NCBI GenBank assembly: GCA_963920635.1
Contig: OY987308.1
Location: forward strand, 3,352,225 to 3,416,224
Direction: 5' to 3'
DNA from: Pseudeuparius sepicola
Lineage: Eukaryota > Arthropoda > Insecta > Coleoptera > Anthribidae
Length of the DNA stretch: 64,000 bases
How positions within the stretch are numbered: position 1 is the stretch's first letter; every line of letters starts with the position of its first letter. The translations under genes were made by a program, and so were the position numbers. Shown here one piece after another: positions 1-12,600 of the stretch. The notes under the pieces were generated by a model, which was given only the letters and a program-made list of their open reading frames with translations, searched no databases and was not told the DNA's origin.

Positions 1-1422
1 AAAAAGCATTTTGTAGATAATTTTATATTTTTTTGCGGTTTTATTGCATTTTATATAGGGTGTTTAGAAAAAGAGTTGCAAACTAAACTTATGTTTTTTT
101 AAATGGAACACCCTATATACAGGGTGAGTCACATCTAAAGGCAGAGCCGAAAACACAAGGTAGAACTCGCTAAAATAAGCACATATGCTTAATAAACATT
201 AGCCCAAAAAAGCTTGGTTCTCCATATACAGCGTGTTGAAAATTTTCCAAAAATAACATATTTTTTTAATTTCTTTCGATCCCATTTAGGAATTCCAACC
301 AAATTTGGTACACATTATACACTGGACGGTTGCCATTTTGTGGAATAATTTTACCCCGTTCCTATCACCAGCGGCGTAGGTACAAATAGTTACTGTAAAT
401 AATTGTAGAAAAAAAGTAGTACGGCCCTGTGCAAAACCAAAAATTTTGCCTTTTTTGGATAGCCCATTTAATTTGGAACAAAAAGTGCCTCTTGGTATTT
501 TTTTTATTTCTGGTACAGTTTCGTCGTAATTTCGGATTTTTTAAACTAGTGTCAAGGTGATTATGCTGGCATTTAAAATAAAATTATTTGTATCTACGCC
601 GCTGCTCATCTGAACAGGGCCAAATTATTGCACAAAATGACAACCCATAATATGTATAAAATAATTCCTAAACGAGCTAGAAAAAAATTAAAAATATTTG
701 GAAAAGTTTCAACACTCTGTATATGGAGAACCAAGCGTTTTTGAGCTAATGTTTATTAAGCAAATGTGCTTATTTTAGCGAATTCTACCTTGTGTTTTCG
801 GCTCTGCCTTTAGATGTGACTCACCCTGTATTTTTGCATTTTTGAAATCTGCTCATCAAGGCAATTAAAATGATATTAAACTTTGTGGCATTATCTTTTT
901 CCTTTTTTGAAAAATTCCGTTTTCAAATTTTATAATAAATTTATTTAACTCGAAATTGTGATAACAAAAAATATTTGTTTCAAACAAGAGAGTAATATAG
1001 TGAAACTCCAAAATGTTTAGGAGCCTTTTCAAATTTTACTGATTATATTCTCGAAATAAAGAATTTCAGGAAAATCGTAAAAGCCCCTTAATATTTTTAA
1101 GTTTCACTATGTTACTCTCTTGTTTAAAACAAATATTTTTTGTTATTACATCGATCATCTATCTTTATCAAGAGATCTACAAATTCGAGTTAAATAAATT
1201 TAGTATAAAATTTGAAAACGGAATTTTTCAAAAACGGAAAAAGATAATGCCACAAAGTTCAATATCATTTTAATTGCCTTGATGAGCAGATTTCAAAAAA
1301 AATATATAGGGTGTGCCATTTAAAAAAACATAAGTTTAGTTTGCCACTCTTTTTCTAAACACCCTATATAAAATGCAATAAAACCGCAAAAAAAATTATA
1401 AAATTCTCTACAAAATGCTTTT
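1..1422. repeat. Long inverted repeat (palindromic element), split by a later insertion
   Basis: Bases 1-117 plus 831 to about 1050 form one arm and about 1075-1422 the reverse-complement arm. The arms meet near 1060. Each arm carries an inner motif pair, TATAGGGTGTTTAG and GGAACACCCTATA, so a roughly 60-bp module with its own inverted ends (57-117) is embedded in each arm. The left arm is interrupted at a TA by the element at 120-828; the right arm is not. The element may extend left of the window. No coding potential is seen. Confidence 0.85.
120..828. mobile_element. Palindromic non-autonomous DNA transposon (CAGGGTGAGTC ends)
   Basis: The ends read CAGGGTGAGTCACATC and its reverse complement, flanked on both sides by TA (118-119 and 829-830). 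TIRs run about 270 bp, roughly 120-390 and 560-828, with arm similarity falling towards the centre. The uninterrupted opposite arm of the host repeat (near 1300) acts as an empty-site reference and supports TA-directed insertion. TA duplication plus long TIRs fit a Tc1/mariner-mobilised MITE. It has no ORF of note. Confidence 0.85.
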
Positions 1423-2071
1423 TTATTCGTGTTTCTAGCTCAAAAAATAAAAAAGTTAGTGGGGGGGGGGGTCAAATATTCCATGAACATCCTGTACCAA
1501 AGTCTAGAAAATACTAAAGTCGGCTCACTTCTTTGTTCTCTCGGAAAGCCCACAATTTTTTGCGACCGGTCGTAAATCAGCGTCACCCCGCACGCTTCGC
1601 ATTTACGAGGGCGACTAAACAAAATCGCCGTCAAGCTAGTTATACGGGGGCAGGTTCATATTGACTTTCCATTATTTACCAAAGTCTACAAATATTAGTA
1701 TACCAATTTGTAGACTTTGGTACAACATTATTTGTGTAGGTAAGTGTACCGTTAGTTTTTGGTAGGTACAGTTAAATTAAAATACAAAGGAGCTATTACC
1801 AGAATCTACATAATTAGTAGGTATATCTGTAGACTTTGGTTGGAACATGAATAAAAATGCAATTTTTTATGTTTCACGTTCATTTTTAATGAAGCCTAAC
1901 AAAACATAGAGCAGACAAAAACATAAATAACAAATAAATATTTGACGACAAAGAGTTAAACTAATCATATCTACTTTGTCATCCGGTAGTAAATATTTTG
2001 ATATTTAAATTGACATAAACAATACAGAACAAAATATTACGCATACGTACCTACACAAGCATGCGTCTTAC
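1423..2071. other. Non-coding stretch with two small hairpins
   Basis: No convincing gene. A 64-codon minus-strand frame at 1440-1634 is cysteine-containing but matches nothing I recognise. Two hairpins share the motif GTAGACTTTGGT: 1677-1722 (17-bp arms, TACCAAAGTCTACAAAT and its complement) and about 1797-1841 (weaker). The stretch lies downstream of the THAP exons on the minus strand and could hold their 3' part. Confidence 0.5.
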
Positions 2072-2490
2072 CATAAGCTTCTGGCAATAATCTTAATGGT
2101 ACAGCCGAAGGGACAGCAGTTTTTACTAAACGTTTTCCGGACGAAGTGAATGACTGATCATCAAAATGTGCCTTGAAAATTCTTATAGGTTTATATGCCT
2201 CTTCAGGTGGAATATTCGCAAATTTATGTTCTCCGATGAACTCTAAGGCATTCTTCCATTCCTGGCACCTTAAAATTTATATTTCTATTATTATTATTTA
2301 TAAATCTATATTATTCTTCAATTAATACCTAAGTAGTCAAATGACACGTAAAAATGTCTTAATTTTTGTAGGTAGGTACCTCAAACTCAATTTTACCTTT
2401 CAGGGCCTTTGGGAAATGAAAAGAGGTAATATAGTCTTTTGAACTGGTTTTACAGCCATCGGCACTGCAGTAAAAAGCGTTACTAGGCAT
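2072..2490 (-). CDS. THAP zinc-finger protein, first two coding exons (partial, possibly degenerate)
   Basis: Minus-strand exon 1 runs from the ATG at 2490 to 2397. Its peptide begins MPSNAFYCSADGCKTSSKDY and continues to SFHFPKALK, the start of a THAP domain (C-x4-C, then FxFPK). Exon 2 (2268-2072) follows an AG acceptor, encodes CQEWKNALEFIGEHK, RIFKAHFDDQSF and KTAVPSAVPL, and ends at a GTAAGA donor. The Trp of QEW, the HF and the AVP box are all THAP hallmarks, so a sequence-specific DNA-binding nuclear protein is expected. Two oddities: the third zinc ligand (Cys of CxxHF) is Phe here, and joining GTAAAA at 2396 to the acceptor at 2269 does not preserve frame. Either a splice site is misjudged or the gene is decaying. 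Later exons are not identified. The family call is firm; functionality is doubtful. Confidence 0.6.
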
Positions 2491-2660
2491 CACTACAACA
2501 CAGTCACGGTCGGTCGGTAATATTTTGCGCGCACCCGGTAGAATGCGAACGAACCGCTCTCAGCTACACTGTGTACAGCTTATTTTGTTATATTATAAGA
2601 TATCGATCGGCTCGATGAGGAGGGGAGCGGGAGAGGGCAAGAGGGAAACGTTTGTTTACA
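2491..2660 (-). promoter_or_regulatory. Candidate promoter / 5' UTR of the THAP gene
   Basis: This segment is much richer in G+C and CpG than its surroundings (CGGTCGGTCGG, GCGCGCACCCGG, GATCGGCTCGATGAGG) and lies directly upstream of the THAP exon 1 ATG. No TATA box is convincing. The assignment rests on position and composition only. Confidence 0.3.
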
Positions 2661-3622
2661 CAAGGCCGAGTGCCCGGACTTATTAGTATATCTCTGGACG
2701 CTGCTTGTACTACTGACAAAAATTAAAAACATAAAAAATCTATAATTCTCCCTACAATCTTGCCATGCTTGATTTAATAACAGAGCGGAGCATCTGCTAA
2801 CGATCTCAAATATTTTCATAAAGAGCAAATATATAGAGCTCAACTCAAATTAATGAGATACTCTGTGTAATGAAAAGTTTCTTGATAAACAAGGACAAAG
2901 GGTTCGTTAAAGTTTAGGGGATTAAGTTCCTGTTACTCGTAATTAGGAAGCTTTGGAGGCAGAACAATCCTACAACGGTTGAAATGAGATTGTGTTAAAA
3001 ACGAGATGTTATAAAAAATGAGGTTAATTTCATAATCATATTAAATTGGGTCAAATAGAAGCTAGCGTAACAGAATAAACTGTGTTTGGCTTTGCAGCGC
3101 AGCGAATTTACAATTATTGCACCATACAGGGTGACCGAATTTCGAGACTATGCATGTGGATCTTGGTAACCTTTGAAAGTAATGCCTCATAAGGCAGACG
3201 TAGCGCACCTCACCGAAAAACCCAGATACGGTTGGCCACGAGCCATTTCTTTTCAAATTATAATGGGAACACTAAATATTGTTTAATTTTAATTTTTTCA
3301 AAATAACTAAAAAACGAAAAAAGATATGAGAAATCTGGTTGTACCATTTTATTGACCTCAAAATTGCGCAACTTTTTCCCCATTTGCCCGTTGTTCTATC
3401 TCTCACCGTTTGCAAGATCCCCATGCTGTTCATTCTTATCCCGGACACATTGTATATGATCAAGAAAATGTCAAGAACACAAATTTGCAGAGCACCTTTT
3501 TTTCGTCCAAAAATTATGTCGGCTATTTTTTTGGTAAAATTAAACATATAGCGGTTATCGGCGAAAAACTAATTTACCCTTAAATTCAAGATGGCGGAAA
3601 AACAGCAAGGTGCATCTTACCC
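2661..3622. other. No gene; repeat fragment inside
   Basis: AT-rich, with short overlapping frames on both strands and no recognisable protein. A fragment starting ACAGGGTGACCG at 3126 and running to about 3435 looks like one end of a repeat of the same CAGGGTG-ended class, without a matching opposite arm. Confidence 0.4.
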
Positions 3623-6600
3623 AATGAATTGCAATTTTAAACCTTAAATTTACTGGACTATTACTATTATCTATTGCACGCTCCCCACGTTTTTCGTTTA
3701 GGTGAAATTATTTGATGCTTTTTAGTTCTCTTTTAAAAACGTGATATACCTACAGTGTGTCAACAGATATACAGGGTGTCCAACTTTAAAACTTTACAAA
3801 TCCGTAAAATCTTCCTTTTTGGAGATAATCGCCTAAACTTTTTTTTTGTTTGAAAGGCCTTCAAAAACCGCTTCTTTTTACTTTCCTGCCATTTTCAAAA
3901 TGCAAATCCAGGGCCGGCTGCGATTTTTTTATACCACCGATTTTCACGAAAACCATTTAGCGATTTTTTTATTTAAAATCTGACCCCACAGCGTTCAGAA
4001 CACCCCAAAACCCCCATATACCAAATTCAAGTAAAAAATATAGAGGGAGTTCCATTCTGCGGGGTGTCAAAGTTGAGCAAAATAGGAATTTTAAAGGCAT
4101 CTGCCAAGTCAAGTGTGCCATGGAATCCCCTCAAAACAGTCGAATGGTCAACAGGACCACTCAAGGTATTGGTGTGCAAAGGTCCAATACAAAATATACA
4201 GAGTGTTCTTATCTATGCCATCTCAAATTACTGAATTTTTGGAACTTTATACTGGTCAAAAATCGAGAATATCAAAACCGCTACACACCCTATAAACGAA
4301 CTAAATCTAAAAAATACAGAAGCCTGCCAGTCAGTAAGTCCATATCAGTTAATGAGGCTAATGTGCCACAACAGAAAACGCACAGAAAATGTATCATCTT
4401 AAATGTATCAATTTAAATTGTTTTTACTTGTTAGTTGGCATTTTGTAAAGAAATACATTACTTTTGTGTTTATCAATATTTTTTCAATGATTCCAGAGCA
4501 CTCTTTATCCGTATAAGTTTCATCAAATTTCAGAATTTTGAGATGGCTCAGAGAAAAATACCCTGTACATTTTTGTTGTAAATATTTTCACACCAACATT
4601 TTGAGTAGTCCTGTTGACCATTCAACTGTTTTGAAGGGATTCTATGGCGCACTTGACTTGGCAGATGCCTTTAAAATTCCTATTTTGCTCAACTTTGACA
4701 CTTCGCAGAATGGAACTCCCTGTATATTTATTGCTTAAATTTGGTATATGGGGTTCTTGGGGTGTTCTGATTAACACTGTGGGGTCAGATTTTAAATAAA
4801 AAATCGCTAAATTATTTTCGTGAAAATCGGGGGTATAAAAAAATCGCAGCCGGCCCAGGATTTGCATTTTGAAAATGGCAGGAAGGTCAAAAGAAGCGGT
4901 TTTTGAAGGCCTTTCAAACAAAAAAAAAGTTTAGGCGATTATCTCCAAAAATGAACATTTTATGGATTTGTACAGTTTTAAAGTTGGACACCCTGTAGAT
5001 ATCTAACAGACACTAAAGCACATGCAAATGCGAACACTTTATATTTTTTTTAATTTCTGATTTTTAGTCGTGAGATTTTGCAAGCTATTTTAAACATCTT
5101 GATGAGATTGTTTTCCATTTCCTTATTTTCACTTGATCATATTCCTTGACTAGTGGAAGTCCAGGATGAGATAGGCAACTGTTACTAGGAAAATTTGCTA
5201 AAAGTAATTCATAATTAATTGAAATATTAAACCCTTAATTTACTGGACTATTACTATTATCTATTGCATGCGCGCCTCGTTTTTCGTTTAATATAAATTT
5301 TTTGATGCTTTTTAGTTCTTTTTTAAAAATGTGGTATACAGTGTGTCAACAAATATAGATATCTAACAGAGACTAAAGCACATGCAAATGCGAACACTTT
5401 ATATTTTTTTTAATTTCTGATTTTTAGTCGTGAGATTTTGCAAGCTATTTTAAACATCTTGATGAGATTGTTTTCCATTTCCTTATTTTCACTTGATCAT
5501 ATTCCTTGACTAGTGGAAGTCCAGGATGAGATAGGCAACTGTTACTAGGAAAATTTGCTAAAAGTAATTCATAATTAATTGAAATATTAAACCCTTAATT
5601 TACTGGACTATTACTATTATCTATTGCATGCGCGCCTCGTTTTTCGTTTAATATAAATTTTTTGATGCTTTTTAGTTCTTTTTTAAAAATGTGGTATACA
5701 GTGTGTCAACAAATATAGATATCTAACAGAGACTAAAGCACATGCAAATGCGAACACTTTATATTTTTTTTAATTTCTGATTTTTAGTCGTGAGATTTTG
5801 CAAGCTATTTTAAACATCTTGATGAGATTGTTTTCCATTTCCTTATTTTCACTTGATCATATTCCTTGACTAGTGGAAGTCCAGGATGAGATAGGCAACT
5901 GTTACTAGGAAAATTTGCTAAAAGTAATTCATAATTAATTGAAATATTAAACCCTTAATTTACTGGACTATTACTATTATCTATTGCATGCGCGCCTCGT
6001 TTTTCGTTTAATATAAATTTTTTGATGCTTTTTAGTTCTTTTTTAAAAATGTGGTATACAGTGTGTCAACAAATATAGATATCTAACAGAGACTAAAGCA
6101 CATGCAAATGCGAACACTTTATATTTTTTTTAATTTCTGATTTTTAGTCGTGAGATTTTGCAAGCTATTTTAAACATCTTGATGAGATTGTTTTCCATTT
6201 CCTTATTTTCACTTGATCATATTCCTTGACTAGTGGAAGTCCAGGATGAGATAGGCAACTGTTACTAGGAAAATTTGCTAAAAGTAATTCATAATTAATT
6301 GAAATATTAAACCCTTAATTTACTGGACTATTACTATTATCTATTGCATGCGCGCCTCGTTTTTCGTTTAATATAAATTTTTTGATGCTTTTTAGTTCTT
6401 TTTTAAAAATGTGGTATACAGTGTGTCAACAAATATAGATATCTAACAGAGACTAAAGCACATGCAAATGCGAACACTTTATATTTTTTTTAATTTCTGA
6501 TTTTTAGTCGTGAGATTTTGCAAGCTATTTTAAACATCTTGATGATATTGTTTTCCATTTCCTTATTTTCACTTGATCATATTCCTTGACTAGTGGAAGT

Positions 6601-9600
6601 CCAGGATGAGATAGGCAACTGTTACTAGGAAAATTTGCTAAAAGTAATTCATAATTAATTGAAATATTAAACCCTTAATTTACTGGACTATTACTATTAT
6701 CTATTGCATGCGCGCCTCGTTTTTCGTTTAATATAAATTTTTTGATGCTTTTTAGTTCTTTTTTAAAAATGTGGTATACAGTGTGTCAACAAATATAGAT
6801 ATCTAACAGACACTAAAGCACATGCAAATGCGAACACTTTATATTTTTTTTAATTTCTGATTTTTAGTCGTGAGATTTTGCAAGCTATTTTAAACATCTT
6901 GATGAGATTGTTTTCCATTTCCTTATTTTCACTTGATCATATTCCTTGACTAGTGGAAGTCCAGGATGAGATAGGCAACTGTTACTAGGAAAATTTGCTA
7001 AAAGTAATTCATAATTAATTGAAATATTAAACCCTTAATTTACTGGACTATTACTATTATCTATTGCATGCGCGCCTCGTTTTTCGTTTAATATAAATTT
7101 TTTGATGCTTTTTAGTTCTTTTTTAAAAATGTGGTATACAGTGTGTCAACAAATATAGATATCTAACAGAGACTAAAGCACATGCAAATGCGAACACTTT
7201 ATATTTTTTTTAATTTCTGATTTTTAGTCGTGAGATTTTGCAAGCTATTTTAAACATCTTGATGATATTGTTTTCCATTTCCTTATTTTCACTTGATCAT
7301 ATTCCTTGACTAGTGGAAGTCCAGGATGAGATAGGCAACTGTTACTAGGAAAATTTGCTAAAAGTAATTCATAATTAATTGAAATATTAAACCCTTAATT
7401 TACTGGACTATTACTATTATCTATTGCATGCGCGCCTCGTTTTTCGTTTAATATAAATTTTTTGATGCTTTTTAGTTCTTTTTTAAAAATGTGGTATACA
7501 GTGTGTCAACAAATATAGATATCTAACAGACACTAAAGCACATGCAAATGCGAACACTTTATATTTTTTTTAATTTCTGATTTTTAGTCGTGAGATTTTG
7601 CAAGCTATTTTAAACATCTTGATGAGATTGTTTTCCATTTCCTTATTTTCACTTGATCATATTCCTTGACTAGTGGAAGTCCAGGATGAGATAGGCAACT
7701 GTTACTAGGAAAATTTGCTAAAAGTAATTCATAATTAATTGAAATATTAAACCCTTAATTTACTGGACTATTACTATTATCTATTGCATGCGCGCCTCGT
7801 TTTTCGTTTAATATAAATTTTTTGATGCTTTTTAGTTCTTTTTTAAAAATGTGGTATACAGTGTGTCAACAAATATAGATATCTAACAGAGACTAAAGCA
7901 CATGCAAATGCGAACACTTTATATTTTTTTTAATTTCTGATTTTTAGTCGTGAGATTTTGCAAGCTATTTTAAACATCTTGATGATATTGTTTTCCATTT
8001 CCTTATTTTCACTTGATCATATTCCTTGACTAGTGGAAGTCCAGGATGAGATAGGCAACTGTTACTAGGAAAATTTGCTAAAAGTAATTCATAATTAATT
8101 GAAATATTAAACCCTTAATTTACTGGACTATTACTATTATCTATTGCATGCGCGCCTCGTTTTTCGTTTAATATAAATTTTTTGATGCTTTTTAGTTCTT
8201 TTTTAAAAATGTGGTATACAGTGTGTCAACAAATATAGATATCTAACAGAGACTAAAGCACATGCAAATGCGAACACTTTATATTTTTTTTAATTTCTGA
8301 TTTTTAGTCGTGAGATTTTGCAAGCTATTTTAAACATCTTGATGATATTGTTTTCCATTTCCTTATTTTCACTTGATCATATTCCTTGACTAGTGGAAGT
8401 CCAGGATGAGATAGGCAACTGTTACTAGGAAAATTTGCTAAAAGTAATTCATAATTAATTGAAATATTAAACCCTTAATTTACTGGACTATTACTATTAT
8501 CTATTGCATGCGCGCCTCGTTTTTCGTTTAATATAAATTTTTTGATGCTTTTTAGTTCTTTTTTAAAAATGTGGTATACAGTGTGTCAACAAATATAGAT
8601 ATCTAACAGAGACTAAAGCACATGCAAATGCGAACACTTTATATTTTTTTTAATTTCTGATTTTTAGTCGTGAGATTTTGCAAGCTATTTTAAACATCTT
8701 GATGATATTGTTTTCCATTTCCTTATTTTCACTTGATCATATTCCTTGACTAGTGGAAGTCCAGGATGAGATAGGCAACTGTTACTAGGAAAATTTGCTA
8801 AAAGTAATTCATAATTAATTGAAATATTAAACCCTTAATTTACTGGACTATTACTATTATCTATTGCATGCGCGCCTCGTTTTTCGTTTAATATAAATTT
8901 TTTGATGCTTTTTAGTTCTTTTTTAAAAATGTGGTATACAGTGTGTCAACAAATATAGATATCTAACAGAGACTAAAGCACATGCAAATGCGAACACTTT
9001 ATATTTTTTTTAATTTCTGATTTTTAGTCGTGAGATTTTGCAAGCTATTTTAAACATCTTGATGATATTGTTTTCCATTTCCTTATTTTCACTTGATCAT
9101 ATTCCTTGACTAGTGGAAGTCCAGGATGAGATAGGCAACTGTTACTAGGAAAATTTGCTAAAAGTAATTCATAATTAATTGAAATATTAAACCCTTAATT
9201 TACTGGACTATTACTATTATCTATTGCATGCGCGCCTCGTTTTTCGTTTAATATAAATTTTTTGATGCTTTTTAGTTCTTTTTTAAAAATGTGGTATACA
9301 GTGTGTCAACAAATATAGATATCTAACAGAGACTAAAGCACATGCAAATGCGAACACTTTATATTTTTTTTAATTTCTGATTTTTAGTCGTGAGATTTTG
9401 CAAGCTATTTTAAACATCTTGATGATATTGTTTTCCATTTCCTTATTTTCACTTGATCATATTCCTTGACTAGTGGAAGTCCAGGATGAGATAGGCAACT
9501 GTTACTAGGAAAATTTGCTAAAAGTAATTCATAATTAATTGAAATATTAAACCCTTAATTTACTGGACTATTACTATTATCTATTGCATGCGCGCCTCGT

Positions 9601-12600
9601 TTTTCGTTTAATATAAATTTTTTGACGCTTTTTAGTTCTTTTTTAAAAATGTGGTATACAGTGTGTCAACAAATATAGATATCTAACAGAGACTAAAGCA
9701 CATGCAAATGCGAACACTTTATATTTTTTTTAATTTCTGATTTTTAGTCGTGAGATTTTGCAAGCTATTTTAAACATCTTGATGAGATTGTTTTCCATTT
9801 CCTTATTTTCACTTGATCATATTCCTTGACTAGTGGAAGTCCAGGATGAGATAGGCAACTGTTACTAGGAAAATTTGCTAAAAGTAATTCATAATTAATT
9901 GAAATATTAAACCCTTAATTTACTGGACTATTACTATTATCTATTGCATGCGCGCCTCGTTTTTCGTTTAATATAAATTTTTTGATGCTTTTTAGTTCTT
10001 TTTTAAAAATGTGGTATACAGTGTGTCAACAAATATAGATATCTAACAGAGACTAAAGCACATGCAAATGCGAACACTTTATATTTTTTTTAATTTCTGA
10101 TTTTTAGTCGTGAGATTTTGCAAGCTATTTTAAACATCTTGATGATATTGTTTTCCATTTCCTTATTTTCACTTGATCATATTCCTTGACTAGTGGAAGT
10201 CCAGGATGAGATAGGCAACTGTTACTAGGAAAATTTGCTAAAAGTAATTCATAATTAATTGAAATATTAAACCCTTAATTTACTGGACTATTACTATTAT
10301 CTATTGCATGCGCGCCTCGTTTTTCGTTTAATATAAATTTTTTGATGCTTTTTAGTTCTTTTTTAAAAATGTGGTATACAGTGTGTCAACAAATATAGAT
10401 ATCTAACAGAGACTAAAGCACATGCAAATGCGAACACTTTATATTTTTTTTAATTTCTGATTTTTAGTCGTGAGATTTTGCAAGCTATTTTAAACATCTT
10501 GATGATATTGTTTTCCATTTCCTTATTTTCACTTGATCATATTCCTTGACTAGTGGAAGTCCAGGATGAGATAGGCAACTGTTACTAGGAAAATTTGCTA
10601 AAAGTAATTCATAATTAATTGAAATATTAAACCCTTAATTTACTGGACTATTACTATTATCTATTGCATGCGCGCCTCGTTTTTCGTTTAATATAAATTT
10701 TTTGATGCTTTTTAGTTCTTTTTTAAAAATGTGGTATACAGTGTGTCAACAAATATAGATATCTAACAGAGACTAAAGCACATGCAAATGCGAACACTTT
10801 ATATTTTTTTTAATTTCTGATTTTTAGTCGTGAGATTTTGCAAGCTATTTTAAACATCTTGATGATATTGTTTTCCATTTCCTTATTTTCACTTGATCAT
10901 ATTCCTTGACTAGTGGAAGTCCAGGATGAGATAGGCAACTGTTACTAGGAAAATTTGCTAAAAGTAATTCATAATTAATTGAAATATTAAACCCTTAATT
11001 TACTGGACTATTACTATTATCTATTGCATGCGCGCCTCGTTTTTCGTTTAATATAAATTTTTTGATGCTTTTTAGTTCTTTTTTAAAAATGTGGTATACA
11101 GTGTGTCAACAAATATAGATATCTAACAGACACTAAAGCACATGCAAATGCGAACACTTTATATTTTTTTTAATTTCTGATTTTTAGTCGTGAGATTTTG
11201 CAAGCTATTTTAAACATCTTGATGATATTGTTTTCCATTTCCTTATTTTCACTTGATCATATTCCTTGACTAGTGGAAGTCCAGGATGAGATAGGCAACT
11301 GTTACTAGGAAAATTTGCTAAAAGTAATTCATAATTAATTGAAATATTAAACCCTTAATTTACTGGACTATTACTATTATCTATTGCATGCGCGCCTCGT
11401 TTTTCGTTTAATATAAATTTTTTGACGCTTTTTAGTTCTTTTTTAAAAATGTGGTATACAGTGTGTCAACAAATATAGATATCTAACAGACACTAAAGCA
11501 CATGCAAATGCGAACACTTTATATTTTTTTTAATTTCTGATTTTTAGTCGTGAGATTTTGCAAGCTATTTTAAACATCTTGATGATATTGTTTTCCATTT
11601 CCTTATTTTCACTTGATCATATTCCTTGACTAGTGGAAGTCCAGGATGAGATAGGCAACTGTTACTAGGAAAATTTGCTAAAAGTAATTCATAATTAATT
11701 GAAATATTAAACCCTTAATTTACTGGACTATTACTATTATCTATTGCATGCGCGCCTCGTTTTTCGTTTAATATAAATTTTTTGACGCTTTTTAGTTCTT
11801 TTTTAAAAATGTGGTATACAGTGTGTCAACAAATATAGATATCTAACAGACACTAAAGCACATGCAAATGCGAACACTTTATATTTTTTTTAATTTCTGA
11901 TTTTTAGTCGTGAGATTTTGCAAGCTATTTTAAACATCTTGATGATATTGTTTTCCATTTCCTTATTTTCACTTGATCATATTCCTTGACTAGTGGAAGT
12001 CCAGGATGAGATAGGCAACTGTTACTAGGAAAATTTGCTAAAAGTAATTCATAATTAATTGAAATATTAAACCCTTAATTTACTGGACTATTACTATTAT
12101 CTATTGCATGCGCGCCTCGTTTTTCGTTTAATATAAATTTTTTGACGCTTTTTAGTTCTTTTTTAAAAATGTGGTATACAGTGTGTCAACAAATATAGAT
12201 ATCTAACAGACACTAAAGCACATGCAAATGCGAACACTTTATATTTTTTTTAATTTCTGATTTTTAGTCGTGAGATTTTGCAAGCTATTTTAAACATCTT
12301 GATGATATTGTTTTCCATTTCCTTATTTTCACTTGATCATATTCCTTGACTAGTGGAAGTCCAGGATGAGATAGGCAACTGTTACTAGGAAAATTTGCTA
12401 AAAGTAATTCATAATTAATTGAAATATTAAACCCTTAATTTACTGGACTATTACTATTATCTATTGCATGCGCGCCTCGTTTTTCGTTTAATATAAATTT
12501 TTTGACGCTTTTTAGTTCTTTTTTAAAAATGTGGTATACAGTGTGTCAACAAATATAGATATCTAACAGACACTAAAGCACATGCAAATGCGAACACTTT

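Noticed and set aside
1440..1634. 64-codon minus-strand frame with KCEACGVTLIYDRSQK, possibly a zinc-binding exon downstream of the THAP exons
   Set aside because: No matching CxxC partner, no clear splice sites, and no family I recognise.
3272..3551. Overlapping 91- and 70-codon frames on opposite strands
   Set aside because: Mutual shadows in AT-rich repeat sequence; neither has a domain or a conserved motif.
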